Positions 1 through 10,740 are shown, counted from the stretch's first letter. The stretch is 64,000 bases of DNA from Tenrec ecaudatus (GCF_050624435.1 NC_134538.1:124106937-124170936), one strand, 5' to 3'. Notes: generated by a model from the letters alone, not told the origin. A program made the numbers and translations.

Positions 1-1904
1 AGACCCCAGAAGCTATATCTTCTAATACCCGGCGTCATCAGCTTTCTTCACCACATTAGCTAATGCGCCATTTTCTCTCCTGCGATCTTGTCAGGAAATT
101 GAGCATCATAGGATGCCAGGTTATTAGAACAAAGTGTCGTGTTGATGGAGGATATGAGTACAGGCCGATGTCTGCCGGCTATCTTTATACTTAATCTATA
201 AATATATGTACATAGACCTATATCCCTAGCCTTATGTATTCATATATTTATATACGTACATGACATTATTTATACCTCTATCAATATCTTTTGCCTCCTA
301 GTTTTTTCTTCTGTTTCCTTTAACATCCCCCCTGGACCACTAGCATGTTGTGCCATCAATTGGCTCTCTGGACCTCCTCTCGGCTACATTGCACTTGATT
401 GAAGCCCACCAGGCAGTCTTTGCCCTCCTTACCATCAATTTAGATCCCTTGTTGTTCCCTTGTGCCGGGGTTTTTTGACTTCCCCTCCCTATCCCCCGCC
501 CACTCTTCAACTCCCTCCCCCACCCACAACCTTGGGATTCATTGTTTTCTCCTCCAGAGTGTTTATCCTGCCCGTCCTGTATAGATAGGCATGGGAAAGA
601 AAAGAAAGAGGGAGGAGTAAAGCCTATGGAGAGTTCGAGGTCTGTCTGCTGACCCTTATGCATAGTTTCTGATTGGGTCTGATGCGGTGTAAGGTCTGCC
701 CCCCGAGTCCAAAGTCTATTTTCAGAATTCTCGGGAACTTGGTTGCTCTGCTCCCCTTGCTGCTCTGTTATGTTCCCTTAGGGTTACTCGCTGGGGTGAG
801 GGGGTCAGACTGGGCACAATTCCCCTACTGTGTCTCTGGTACTGCCTCCCTTGGCTCTGTGGGTCAGTAAGGGCATGCCGTGACTTGTGGGGGAGCCAAC
901 CCTATGGTCCTCTCTGTACATTGGCTACTCCAAGTGGGAACATCATCCTCAAAGCTTGGTGAGTCAGGATGCTGTCCACTCTCTCATTCTCTCTCTTTTT
1001 CCTTCTTTGTTTGCTCCAGCGTGGTCTGGTAAGACCTGCCATTCTCCCCGGGCTTTATCTTAAGTGCATTCTCCTGGAGAGAGGGTTTGGCATAGCTGGA
1101 AAAGGGGTTGGCCTGGCCAACCAGACCTCTCTGTTCGTTCACTGCTTCGTGCCAGTGTGCTGCCCTCAAGGCCTGATACAGCAGGTTGAGGTCTGCTCCC
1201 TCTCGCCATCCCTTTCCTGTGGAGACATTAACGAGTACCCTCCCATGTGGATTAGTCCCTGGTTCCCTTCCCCCCTCTCCCCCGCCCCCCCGCCTTCGTC
1301 TTTCCTCCCTTGTTTTCTCTTGTCTCACCCGCCCTTCTTTTTCCCTTCTGTATGTTGGCAAGTTGGATGCATCATTGCGCTTGGTCGGTCCCATGCCTAT
1401 GTGCCTGTCTCTCAACCTGTAAATTATGGAATAAACTTTTTCTTCTGATCCCACTGTGTTTTTTGGATCTACCTCAGTGGACTCGTCTTGTACTTGTCCT
1501 TCTGTTCTTAGCTAACTTCTCTTAGCATAATTTCCTCCATCTTTTCCCAGGAGACAGTGTCTTTTGTGTCTCCATCCCTGTTTTTTAGTGATGAGTAGTC
1601 TTCCATTGTGTGTGTGTGTGTGTGTGTGTGCCAGAGTTACCCCATTCACTGTCTCTCGATAGATTTCAGTTGTTTCCAGACCTTTGCCAGTGTGAATGGT
1701 GCCGAAATGAACACTGGAGCACTTATGACTGGTCACAGTCTATTTATTACTTATTCTGGGTATATGTCCAATAAAGGGATTGCTGGTTTTAAAGGTGTAT
1801 GGGGCTGGAGAGGTATGCTGTTTTTGCCCCAAAAGATGGCATACGGAGATGCCTGCGTGAGCACGTGCTGTGTCCCTGTGGAAGAAACATTCCCCTGTCT
1901 CCCA
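1..1904 (-). mobile_element. 5'-truncated LINE-1, long 3' UTR and ORF2 C-terminus
   Basis: Reverse-strand L1 whose 3' end lies left of the window (complete copies at 19573, 39915 and 60314). On the minus strand the stretch near 1600-1500 encodes a remnant of the ORF2 C-terminus (TMEDYSSLKN, WEKMEEIMLRE), equivalent to TMEYYAAIKN in human L1. The part below about 1460 is a long pyrimidine-rich 3' UTR of the type I associate with tenrec L1s. The 5' end stops inside the mariner near 1905. No retrotransposition-competent frame is present. Confidence 0.85.
1607..1630. repeat. (TG)12 microsatellite in the L1
   Basis: Perfect TG run in the ORF2 remnant. The same site has about 22 repeats in unit B, 16 in C and 25 in D, so it works as a copy tag. 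Confidence 0.95.
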
Positions 1905-2838
1905 CTAATCAGGTCTTTTTTGTGGCACCATATTACACAATCTTTTCAGAACCTCTAAGTAGAAAGCTTGATTAGCAGTCTGACCTGATAGAAAGAAGTC
2001 CAAATGCACTGTGCCCCTCACATCAGAAAAACAAATGATGGCAACATATGTACAAGTGTGCTTAATATCATTGAATAGTGGGTTGTTATAAGATTTGTCA
2101 GAGACCCCGCCCATAAAATGATAAATAAAAATTAAGGATCCAAGGAAATCATAAATATAAATAACTAGATTTATTGTGGTAAAAAATAAAATATAAATGA
2201 GAATCATCTTGGTCTTTGATTTCTCTTGATGAGCATTTTTGGGATGAGGTGATGTTGGCTTCTTCCACTGACTTGATTGATGTTGGCTTTCTGGGTCATG
2301 AGGATAGCACCACGTCTCACCTCTATTGACCTGGGGGGAAAGTCTGGGTCACTTCGGAACTGTTCTTTCAAAGCATGGCACGTTTCTACTGCACACTTTT
2401 CCTCAGTCAGTCACAACTGAGGAACACATTTTGTAGTGACCCTTCTCATTCCCAAAGATTCCGTTTAAGTTCACTGAACCAAGCACCGCTCTCCTCCAGA
2501 CAACATCCCATCTTCAGTGGTCTGTCATCCGTCTCAAGCACAAGTGCATGACTGTTGTCAGCAATGTCGTGAGTTCAGTGAGTTGACGGGTGACCAGAAT
2601 GAGATCTGCCATCCATCGTCATTTCACTTTACTGAAACGAAAGAACCACTCGTGCGCTTGAGTTTCTGAAACAGTTCCCGGTGACCAGAGAGAACCTTCC
2701 CAAGCAACACCACTGGGGGCACTAACTCAGAGCGAGTCGCTCAATGCTCACCTGGCAGGAACAAGGCACACTAGGAAAGCTCTACTCGCCCAGCACCATT
2801 CCGGTGGTTGTTTTTTTGTTTTTTATTACTCCCTCATA
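1905..2838 (-). mobile_element. Mariner-type DNA transposon, N-terminal part
   Basis: The reverse strand carries a decayed mariner (HSMAR2-like) transposase: remnants of a GDETW-PHDPE-SSQWK block near 2230-2330, and GQTANQAFYLEVLKRL plus KRPD near 1910-1990. The outer end at 2837-2838 is a TA followed by an inverted-repeat-like sequence (tgagggagt on the minus strand). It matches the other mariner end at 19440 across the inserted L1. The frame has stops and is interrupted near 2033-2200 by an L1 tail fragment and AT-rich sequence. The central catalytic segment between the halves appears lost. Confidence 0.75.
2033..2135 (+). mobile_element. Tiny L1 3'-end fragment inside the mariner
   Basis: About 100 bp starting atgatggcaacatatgtaca resembles the reverse complement of the L1 3' terminus at 19575-19660. 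It therefore looks like an independent plus-strand L1 tail. Equivalent fragments lie near 22391, 42720 and 63137. AT-rich sequence follows to about 2200. Confidence 0.5.
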
Positions 2839-3055
2839 TGCATCAATACCTTAGATTAGTGAGCTGAAATGGACTGACATTGACCGTTCTGAATTGGAAA
2901 ATCATATGATGGACCGTGTCAGAAGTGATCCAGCAAGAGGAATGGACTTGCAATCCTCTTCAGGAAGGACCTTGCTAACTCCGTGAAGTACAGGGCTATC
3001 TGTGATAGGAGTATCTCTATCCACCTGCCAGGAAACCCACGACCGCTCTTAAGGT
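2839..3055 (+). mobile_element. BovB/RTE endonuclease fragment, right half
   Basis: Encodes a decayed ISELKWTDID block and DRSISIHLPGNP, corresponding to the ISELKWTGMG and NDRMISVRFQGKP region of BovB ORF2 endonuclease. Its left half is at 19330-19439 of the preceding unit. The mariner inserted at the TA between them. Confidence 0.75.
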
Positions 3056-3310
3056 GTAGTTGTTCCCTCTGTTTTCAGCACCCAACCAATTGCAAGGGAG
3101 TTTCCTCAGCTGGTCTGCTTTGTCATCTGACGTCATCCTTTGCATGTGAGCCATTGACCTCTCCTGTCGCCTGCTGTCCGTGGGAGTCTCCAGCAGCCTG
3201 CCTCCTTGATTTGAATTGTCTCAGCCATCAGAATCTTGCTGTCTGACCTGCCAGCCCTTCTTGGGTTGATCAGCCCTGCAGCTAGGTGAGTGAGAAGAAG
3301 CCTAAAACCT
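3056..3310 (+). repeat. LTR-like repeat fragment, copy 1
   Basis: Related to 16381-16640 and 18516-18931. All three share an unusual junction with the BovB fragment and a conserved block around cagccatcagaatcttgctg. The longest copy ends in a TATA-like stretch and a 'gctgcctaacacag' end reminiscent of ERVL-MaLR LTRs. Family assignment is uncertain. It is an old fossil that predates the tandem array. Confidence 0.4.
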
Positions 3311-3399
3311 AACACCACAGACAAAAAAAACTTGGCCTCTGCAACCACAGTAGCCATTTCTTGTAGATGGACTGTTCTGTATATTCCTCTTCTCTACAG
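3286..3399 (+). promoter_or_regulatory. Candidate 114-bp intron upstream of the RBBP6 retro-ORF
   Basis: A consensus 5' splice site (tag|gtgagt) at 3285/3286 and a pyrimidine-rich 3' splice site (cctcttctctacag|a) at 3399/3400 flank 114 bp. Both are unchanged in B (23655-23768) and C (43984-44097). Splicing would remove the weak upstream in-frame ATG at 3367 and leave translation to start at 3448. The upstream exon would come from the LTR-like repeat. No transcript evidence exists here; small introns of this size are known in mammals. Confidence 0.3.
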
Positions 3400-3447
3400 A
3401 GCGCAGTCGTACACAGTGAGATATCCAAGAACGACTCCTCTGCAACC

Positions 3448-4827
3448 ATGCCTGGTGTGCATTATAAATTTGCCTCTAAACTCAACTACGACACCATCGT
3501 CTTTGATGGGTTCCACATCTCCCTGTGCGACCTGAAGGAGAAAATCATGGGGAGAGAAAAGCTGAAAGCTTCTACCTGCAAACTGCAGATCAGCAAGGCG
3601 CAGACGAATGAAGAATACACTGATGACAATGCGCTGATCCCTAGGAATTCTTCGGTGATTGTTAGAAGACTTCCTATTGGTGTTGTGAAATCTGCAAGCA
3701 AGACGTCTGGGATCAGTCCAACGGAACCAGCGATGGGCACTTTGCGAGCAATGCACGGCTCTTCTGCGTCCGTTTGTGCAGCCCAGCTGACCAAGGCTGC
3801 CAATCTGGCTGACGCCAATGCTTCTGAAGATGACAAGATTAAAGCAATGATGTTTCAGTCTGCCCACAAGTATGACCCAATTAATTACCTGAAGAAACCT
3901 CTAGGTCCACCACCTCCTACTTACATCTGTTTCCAGTGTGGCAAACCTGGACATTATATTCACCATTGCCCGACAAAGGGGGAGAAGAACTTTGACGCTG
4001 GCCGTAGAATTAGAAGGAGCGCTGGCATTCCTAGAGCTTTTATGATGGAAGTGAAAGATGCTAACGTGAAGGGAGCGCTGCTGACCAGCTCTGGACAGTA
4101 TGCAGTCCCCATCATAGATGCACAGGCATATGCCCTTGGGAAGAAAGAGAAGCCCCCCTTCTCCCCAGAGGAACCAAGCTCTGCCTCCACAGAAGAGGAT
4201 CCGATCCCAGCGGAATTGGCCTGTCTCCTCTGCAAGGAGCTGATGACTGACGCAGTGATCATTCCGTGCTGTGGAAACAGTTATTGCGATGAATGTGTGC
4301 GCACAGCACTCCTGGAATCAGATGAACATACGTGCCCCACGTGTCTTCAGAAGGAGGTCTCTCCCGATACTTTAGTTCCCAATAAGAATCTACGGAAGGC
4401 TGTTGAGAGGTTCCAAAATAAGACTGGCTATACACAAAGACTAAGAAATGAGTTCCCTCCACCACCACCACTGATTCCAAGGCACCTACAACCTCTGAAG
4501 AGATCTCCAATATCCAAACCACAGGATCCTCTGATGAATCCAGCGATATCCTCCTCAACTCACCCAGCACCCTCAATGCCGTCATTGGCTTCCACACGAT
4601 CTACCTCGGCTCCTCTTGCTCCTGGAGCTCCATCTTCTACCGCAGCTCCTGTTCCTGATGTAACTGCCACAGTGCTCATATCGGTCCATTCTCCTTCCTA
4701 TTCACCATCACCCGCACATCCCAGAAGAGACAGAGGCAAGAGCCGAAGTTACCGGTCACGCTCCAGATCTCATGGATACCATCGATCGAGGTCAAGATCA
4801 CCACGATATCGTCGACATCATTCATGA
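3448..4827 (+). CDS. RBBP6: RBBP6-derived retrogene ORF: DWNN, zinc knuckle, RING, short RS tail
   Basis: Encodes 459 aa, intronless, clearly from RBBP6, the E3 ubiquitin ligase and 3'-end processing factor. It has a ubiquitin-like DWNN domain at 1-76, a CCHC zinc knuckle (C161, C164, H169, C174) and a RING/U-box with C259, C262, C274, C275, C280, C283, C296 and C299, all at parental spacing. A proline-rich linker follows, then an RS tail at 418-459. I start at 3448 because it aligns with the parental start and has A at -3; an in-frame ATG at 3367 would add 27 residues. About 330 parental codons are missing in frame between residues 415 and 416. The frame ends at two adjacent TGAs, probably decayed CGA arginine codons, and homology continues behind them. 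Parental p53- and RB-binding regions are not encoded. Intact frame, retained metal ligands and identity between units argue for function; expression is unknown. Alternative: a fortuitously open pseudogene. Confidence 0.8.
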   Translation: MPGVHYKFASKLNYDTIVFDGFHISLCDLKEKIMGREKLKASTCKLQISKAQTNEEYTDDNALIPRNSSVIVRRLPIGVVKSASKTSGISPTEPAMGTLRAMHGSSASVCAAQLTKAANLADANASEDDKIKAMMFQSAHKYDPINYLKKPLGPPPPTYICFQCGKPGHYIHHCPTKGEKNFDAGRRIRRSAGIPRAFMMEVKDANVKGALLTSSGQYAVPIIDAQAYALGKKEKPPFSPEEPSSASTEEDPIPAELACLLCKELMTDAVIIPCCGNSYCDECVRTALLESDEHTCPTCLQKEVSPDTLVPNKNLRKAVERFQNKTGYTQRLRNEFPPPPPLIPRHLQPLKRSPISKPQDPLMNPAISSSTHPAPSMPSLASTRSTSAPLAPGAPSSTAAPVPDVTATVLISVHSPSYSPSPAHPRRDRGKSRSYRSRSRSHGYHRSRSRSPRYRRHHS

Positions 4828-5189
4828 TGAGGATCTCCTCGAGCGTTTAGGGCACAGTCTGATACTAAACGGAGTGCTCCCCAAGGAGAAACAGAGCACC
4901 AATCTGCTCATCGACTCAGAAGAGCTCCACCACCTTATGCGCTAAAAGCTATTGCTGGGAGGAGTGTAGACGCGGTAGAAAAGGAGCGTTGCAGAGAAAG
5001 GGGAAATGCTGAGTGGTGTGAAAGTGCGGACAGGAATCTTTTCTGCATCCAGAGCTACTAGAGACATCTCAGACATCTAGAGAACACAGAGGGGCTGAGG
5101 AAGATCAAACCGACTTCTTGTTCTCCCAAGTCGAGACGATGCTGCACCTGTCCAAGATGATCCCATGGATGCAGAATCCACCGCTTATA

Positions 5190-5345
5190 CATCGATAGCT
5201 CATGTGAATTATGGAAGGATGTGATATACACTTGAAATCATAATGAAAAATTATGAAAATATTTAGAAAATAAAATAGAGTTAAAAATAAATAAAATAAA
5301 AAATAAATAAATAAAAACCAAAATAAATAAATAAATAAAATAATA
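5190..5345 (+). repeat. A-rich simple-repeat insertion in the retrocopy
   Basis: Sits between the MDAES and DKKNIYKPKPKG homology blocks of RBBP6. It is built of taaaa and aataaa units and varies in length between units (20 bp shorter in B, about 40 bp longer in C). It contains several AATAAA hexamers, the first at 5269-5274, about 440 nt after the ORF stop. These could act as poly(A) signals for a short retrogene mRNA. Confidence 0.8.
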
Positions 5346-5535
5346 TCTGAGTAAGACAAGAAAAATATATATAAGCCAAAGCCAAAAGGTGACAAGACTA
5401 AATGTAAAAATGATGGATCTACTGTATCCAGGGAAGAAAGATTAAAACCTACTAAAGAATCTCAAGAGGTAGCAAGTGGAGGATGTGAGAAATCACCACA
5501 ATCTGAACCTCCACTTAGAAAAGCCACAGATTGAT

Positions 5536-6415
5536 GGGATATTTTCCTTCATTTGCATTATTTGTATTTTTGTCTTTATACAATTATGATTATAGCCTTG
5601 ACACCTTATTAGAATTTGTTGGGCTTTTTTTTTATTATTCCTGATGGGTTGCCAACTGTGAAACGTTGGAGGAATGGATCCATAAGGAGATATCCTGGTA
5701 CAAGGGGTAATGGGGATGCAGGCACGGGGAAGGTCCATAGCCAGGGAAAGGGGATTTGGGGAGTAAACACTAAAGGACAGAGAGGGGAGGGAGCACGAGG
5801 ACGGATTGTGTTTGAACAAGTTATTCTAAAGGCAAATTCACCATGGGAGTGCAGGGGTGCACGAAGATTGATTGTATAATTCTCATTGACATGTCTCAAC
5901 AACTGAGATGTTGAATTGAATGATATGTAATTAATGTGCCAATAAAATTGATGTCCGTTCTGTTATATTCTGTTTATACTCATTTTTATTAGGGTGTACC
6001 TCAGAAGCGCGTCGCCATTGGGGCTCACTCTCTTGAAGCCGTGTTATTTGTTGCCTTATTTTCATTAAGTGAAAACCAAGGATGTTGGGCCCACAGGCAG
6101 AGAAACTAGAAAGGGCATTAGGGAGCGAGCATAGAGAGGGGTGGAGATAAGAGGGAGCTTATGTCAAGAAATCCAGGGAGGAAAGGAAGTTTTAGAAAGC
6201 ATGTATGATTATGGAAGAAATTCCACAATTATGTTTGACATGATTGGATTATGGAATGATAGGACATGTAATGGCTCACAAGTTACAGCAAATTAAAGAA
6301 AAGGCATAGGTTCAGGTGTGGCTTTGGGGGTCCCACTAAATGCTAGCTCCCACTTAAGAACAATTTGTTCTTAAACCATAACCCTGTTACATACTCACCT
6401 TCATGATGCGATCAC
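5536..6415. other. Unassigned insertion in the RBBP6 retrocopy
   Basis: About 880 bp with no RBBP6 homology, separating the EPPLRKATD block from the GEKYKTKEK block. It includes a poly-T (5626-5635), an aataaa near 5940 and a purine-rich 5700-5800 section. It is probably old LINE or LTR sequence, but I cannot name the family. No credible ORF. Confidence 0.6.
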
Positions 6416-6599
6416 TACAGATAAGGATTTGGTGAAGAAAGCAGATGGTAACATGGGAGAAAAATATAAAACGAAAGAAAAAGTGTGGAGAAAGATTTTT
6501 AATCGTTTTCATTGAAAACTTCTGAAGCAGAAGGACTGAAACAGGGAAAGCGTGTGAGCAAAACACAGAGTGGGACCTGAACATGAAAGGATGGATAGG

Positions 6600-6985
6600 C
6601 CCTAAAGCCCATTCATTATACTCCCTCGGGACCCCCATGCTCTGCTTCCCCTGCTGCTCCATTGCATGCCCCCACTGTTTGCTTCAGTGTACTGGGGCCA
6701 GCTCAGTGGCACATCCCCCCAAGTGTCTCCATTGCTGTCCCGTGTAGGGCCATCGGTCAGTGCAGGATGTCGCATCCCGCCGTGTGGGCAGCTGTATGGT
6801 CCTATCTGTACAATGAATGGTCCCTTTGAGCCAGGCTATCGTCCTCGGAGCTTGGTGGACCCAGGTGTGCTCCACTCCGTCGTTTTTTCTCCTTCCTTTG
6901 GCTTGTCTTCCTTCTGGAAGTGGTGTGGTAGGTCACTTCCTTTCCCACAACAGACGATCTCCTTTCATTTTCTGTGTACTCCCTT
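6600..6985 (-). mobile_element. L1 3'-UTR-like fragment in the retrocopy
   Basis: The stretch around 6690-6960 (tactggggccagctcagtgg onward, then tggtcctatctgtacaatg) resembles the L1 3' UTR at 840-1040, in the same minus orientation. It is flanked by two similar stretches of retrocopy sequence (about 6530-6565 and 7025-7060), which look like a target duplication. Confidence 0.55.
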
Positions 6986-9572
6986 CAAATGTGGGGGTCG
7001 TGCTAATTCTGAAGCAGAGTGAACTGAAAGAACTGAAACAGGGAAAGCATGTGACCAAACCTGACCATGGAAAGATGGCTAGGACCCCTGCCAAGGACGG
7101 CATTCCACCAGCTAAGACGATCAAGATCAACAGAAAAACTGGGGAGCAATATTGGAGGTACAGAGGATATAACTAATATCAAAGAACCCTCTGAAGAACT
7201 GACGTCAACATCCAGGAAAGTTAACCAGGAAAAAGTCCAAGGAAAGGTCAGGCAGAAGTAAGTGGAACTGAAGGATCCAGCTCCCCTCTAGGGGTGGATT
7301 ATACTCCTAGATGCTCAGCACGTGGCCGTCCTCTGCAGAAACCAGATGCAAAAGGACTGTCACTGAAACTGTGGGAGAGTTTAAGGATGACAATAGAGCT
7401 CCTGCTGAAGATGTTATTAATATGATTTGGTTCCTCAACCCAAAAGGGATCAAGATGACTTTGGATCTGGAGAAGAAGATGATGTTAAATCTACACAACC
7501 AACATGAAGTCTAGGAAAGCCTGTCGTATTATTTAAAGCAAACTAAAGTTTGGCACTAAGACTGAAAATAGAGTCAAGTATAAGGACAAAACGAGTGACC
7601 AATGTCAGAGGAAATTCAGATTCAGTAACTCAAAGGAGTGAGTCATAAAACAATGCATGAGATTGAAAGTTCCAATAGCTCTACATCTAGTGAAAAGGGA
7701 CAAACCAAAGATCGGGATTATTGGATCTTGGCAAAGGGAAACCCTGGGGAGGGCAAAAGTAGCATCAGCCAGAGAGAGAGAGAGTCATGTAGACCGTCTG
7801 AATGAAAACGTGACATTTAAAAATCTGTCTGAACCGACTAAATAGACTAGAACTTCATGTAACCATGAATCCATTCATGGCTCCTTACATAAAAACTTCA
7901 TGCCCCATAAAGACAAAAAAAAAAAAAAACAACTAAGACCACAGAGATTATTCAAGTTCCAAGCGCAGGGTGGGAAGAAGTGAGTCAACAAGAAGACTAT
8001 CCTCCGCGGAATAAATATTCTGCATCCCCACAGAAAGAGAAACCGCAGATGAAAGGGATTTGCCTCAGATGGGAACAGCAGCCCTCCACCCCCACCCCTC
8101 CCCCCAAAAGTCATTGAAGTCTCTAGAGTCACAGAAAACTTCATGATCACGAAGCTAGTTCAGATTCTAAAGATGCTAAGGTGAAGAGACAAAGTCTGTA
8201 GATACAAACTATAGAGATCATGACAAGCATGTATCAGAATCAAGGGATTATAGTCCAGTAGCAATAAATTACTGCATATCCTTAACCCACCAGACACACA
8301 CATTGAAAGAGAGCGAGTTGTTGGGCAAATTGACAAGAATTCTATCAAACCTAAGCCCTAGTTAAGCTAGTCCTCTTGATTTTCCTCCGACTTAAGGAGA
8401 GAAAATGATGAAGTGAAATTTGATCCAGATTACAATGAAAATGACAGGGAAAGTAATGTATTTGTACAAGAAGAAGCATCAGGGGGCAATGTGAAGGAAC
8501 TGAAAGAGAAAGTGATGGAGGAAGCAAAGAGAGTGCGGACACGGCACAGTGGGTCGGTTAGGTGGGACCAGGAGTCACAGTCAAAGCAGTCCAAGTAGAA
8601 GCATAGCCCTTCTGGAAGCCAGACCCAAAGCCACAGACGCAGCGCAAGCTCAGCAGAAAGTCAACTCAGTAAGAAGACAAAGATGCAGAGAGAAACGGAG
8701 GAGCACGGAAACATGAAAAGCATTAGAAACATAAGGATAACAGAATGTCAGGTGAACAGATACATGGGATGGTGTAAGATATGGCAAATAATAATATATA
8801 ATATAAACGTAAGGCTTCCTGGGAGGGAGGCAAGAAGACAGAAGGGATAAAGGGGAGCTGAGATCAAAGACTTCAAGAAGAAAGACAGATCATTGAAACT
8901 GATGGTGGTAGAATTTGAACAATTATACTTGATCTAATTGAAATATGGAGTGTTACAATATCTGTAAGAGCTCACAATAAAATGATAAGAAAAAATAAAA
9001 TGAAAAAAAAAAAGAAACGTGAGAAGCCTGCAGGGACTGGAGCAGAATTGGAAAAAAGCGAAGAACAGAAACACAAGAAGAAGTCAACACAGACAAAGGA
9101 GGAGGGGAAAGATGAGAGAAGTGACATCTGTCCCTGTGTAAAAGGACAGATTTGTTCATTGTCTAAATTGCAAAGTCTTCTCTATCGATTTTGTTATAAT
9201 GTGAGGAAATTCAAACCTTGTAACTCATGACATGGACAGTCCTTGCTGCACTTAAAATATTGCCGCTTGATTACTTAATTTTTCATGAGAGCTTTCTAAC
9301 ACGAACTTTTGTACTGAATTGTGAGTGGTGAACACGTAACATGAGAGGTGTGGCCTGGGCCTATGATTTTAGCCACCATTCATCAGTTGGGGCGGAGTTT
9401 ACTGTGCGGTGAAAGTTTCCCATTTGAACTGTTTTAATTGCCGGGCAGAAGCTGATATCTGTTTTAAAATAACTGCAGAAGGATTTGCGAAAGTCATTGC
9501 CAGCCCCGTTGTGTTGCTTTTGGATTACAATAAAACTTTTCCCTAAACGTAAAAACAAAGCAAGAGAGAACA

Positions 9573-10740
9573 AACGTGGTTGTTAGGTATCGGCAAGTTA
9601 GTTCCAACTCACAGCGACCCAATGGGCCACAGAACAAAACATTCCCCGGTCCTGCACCGCCCTCAGCTGCTAGTGGAGCCCACTGCTGCAGTCACTGCAT
9701 CAGTCCGTCTTGTTCAGGGTCCTCCTTTTATAGGCTGCCCACGACTTTATCAAGCTTGGTGTTCTGTTCCAGCGTCTGATCTCTGCGGATAACATATTCA
9801 TGTGACAAAGCCCATGAGAAGTCTTGCCATCCTTGTCTCTAAGGAGCATTCTGACTGTACTTGTTCCTAAACAGATGTTTGTTCGGCAGAGTCCATTGGA
9901 CTTTCGATATTCTTCACCAGCTTCACAACAAATACATCGATTCTTCTTCACTCTTCCCTGCTCTAGCCCAACGTTCACAGGCAGGTGAGGCCATGGAAAA
10001 TACCATGGCTTGGGTCAGGCCCACCTCCCTCCGCAAAGTAACCTCCTTGCTGTTCAACACTGTACGCGGCACATTTAGTCTCTGCGATGCATCACGTGCT
10101 CTCTCAACTGTTTCTATTGATCTTGACTGTTTCTCTTGTTCCGTGAGCATTGATTGTGGATCTAAGCAAGATGAAATCCTTCACAAGTTGCGTCATTTTT
10201 CCGCTGATCATATTGGCCCAATTGTGAGCATTTGGGTTTTCTTTACAGTAAGTTGTAATAAATGCTGAAGTTCTGTGATACTTGATCTTCATCAGCAAGT
10301 GCCTCCCTTCCTCACCTTCAGGAAGCAAGGTTGTGTTGTCGCAGGTTGTTAAGGCATCTTCCCCCAGTCCTGATGCCACATTCTTTTCCATAGAATGCAA
10401 CTTCTGTGATGATTTGCTCTGCACGCAGATTGTATAAGCATGGTGAGAGGGTTCAGCTGTCACACACTCCTTCCTCAATGTTAAACCCCGTGGTATTTTC
10501 TTGTTCTGTTCACACAGCTGCCTCGGAAGCTAGGTTCTGTATGAGCATGATGAAGTGTTCCGGAATCCCCATTCTTCTCAAAGCTATCCGTATTTCTTGT
10601 GAGCCACACAACCGAATGAACGCCTTTGCATAAGCAGTAAAACACAAGTAAACCTCGTGTAACACAAATTGTTTGGTCACAACGAGATCTAAGGAAGCAC
10701 TGGTAGAGGATGATAAATGGGCCAAGAAATGAAACGTGGG
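9573..10740 (-). mobile_element. BovB/RTE LINE 3' half (reverse transcriptase remnant)
   Basis: The reverse strand encodes decayed BovB ORF2. The FTAYAKAF and LRRMGIPEHFIMLIQNL blocks lie near 10560-10650, VLNSKEVTLRREVGLTQAMV near 10010-10070, and the C-terminal histidine-rich region below 9960. The 3' terminus (gttgttaggtatcggcaagt) starts right after the RBBP6 3' end. The frame carries several stops and frameshifts. It starts internally, so it is a 5'-truncated insertion. It matches afrotherian BovB/RTE1 as I know it. Confidence 0.85.

Larger units (their letters stand above)
4828..9556 (+). pseudogene. RBBP6: Decayed 3' two thirds of the RBBP6 retrocopy
   Basis: Homology to the parental C-terminal half runs on after the stops in shifting frames. 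Examples: PQGETE and PPPYALKA near 4890-4950; DDPMDAES near 5155-5180; KPKPKGDKTK near 5376; GEKYKTKEK near 6460; EPSEELTSTSRKV near 7180-7220; HILNPPDTH near 8270-8300; KFDPDYNENDRESNV at 8416-8462; AELEKSEEQKHKKK near 9050. A 3'-UTR-like tail ends with AATAAA at 9529-9534 about 25 bp before homology stops. Lack of introns and the terminal poly(A) signal mark it as a processed copy. Stops and frameshifts are frequent, unlike the first 1.38 kb, and foreign DNA interrupts it at about 5190-5345, 5536-6415 and 6600-6985. Confidence 0.88.

Noticed and set aside
3394-3867. 157- and 116-codon open frames antisense to the RBBP6 ORF, repeated in each unit
   Set aside because: Shadows of a conserved coding sequence on the other strand; no domain or start context.
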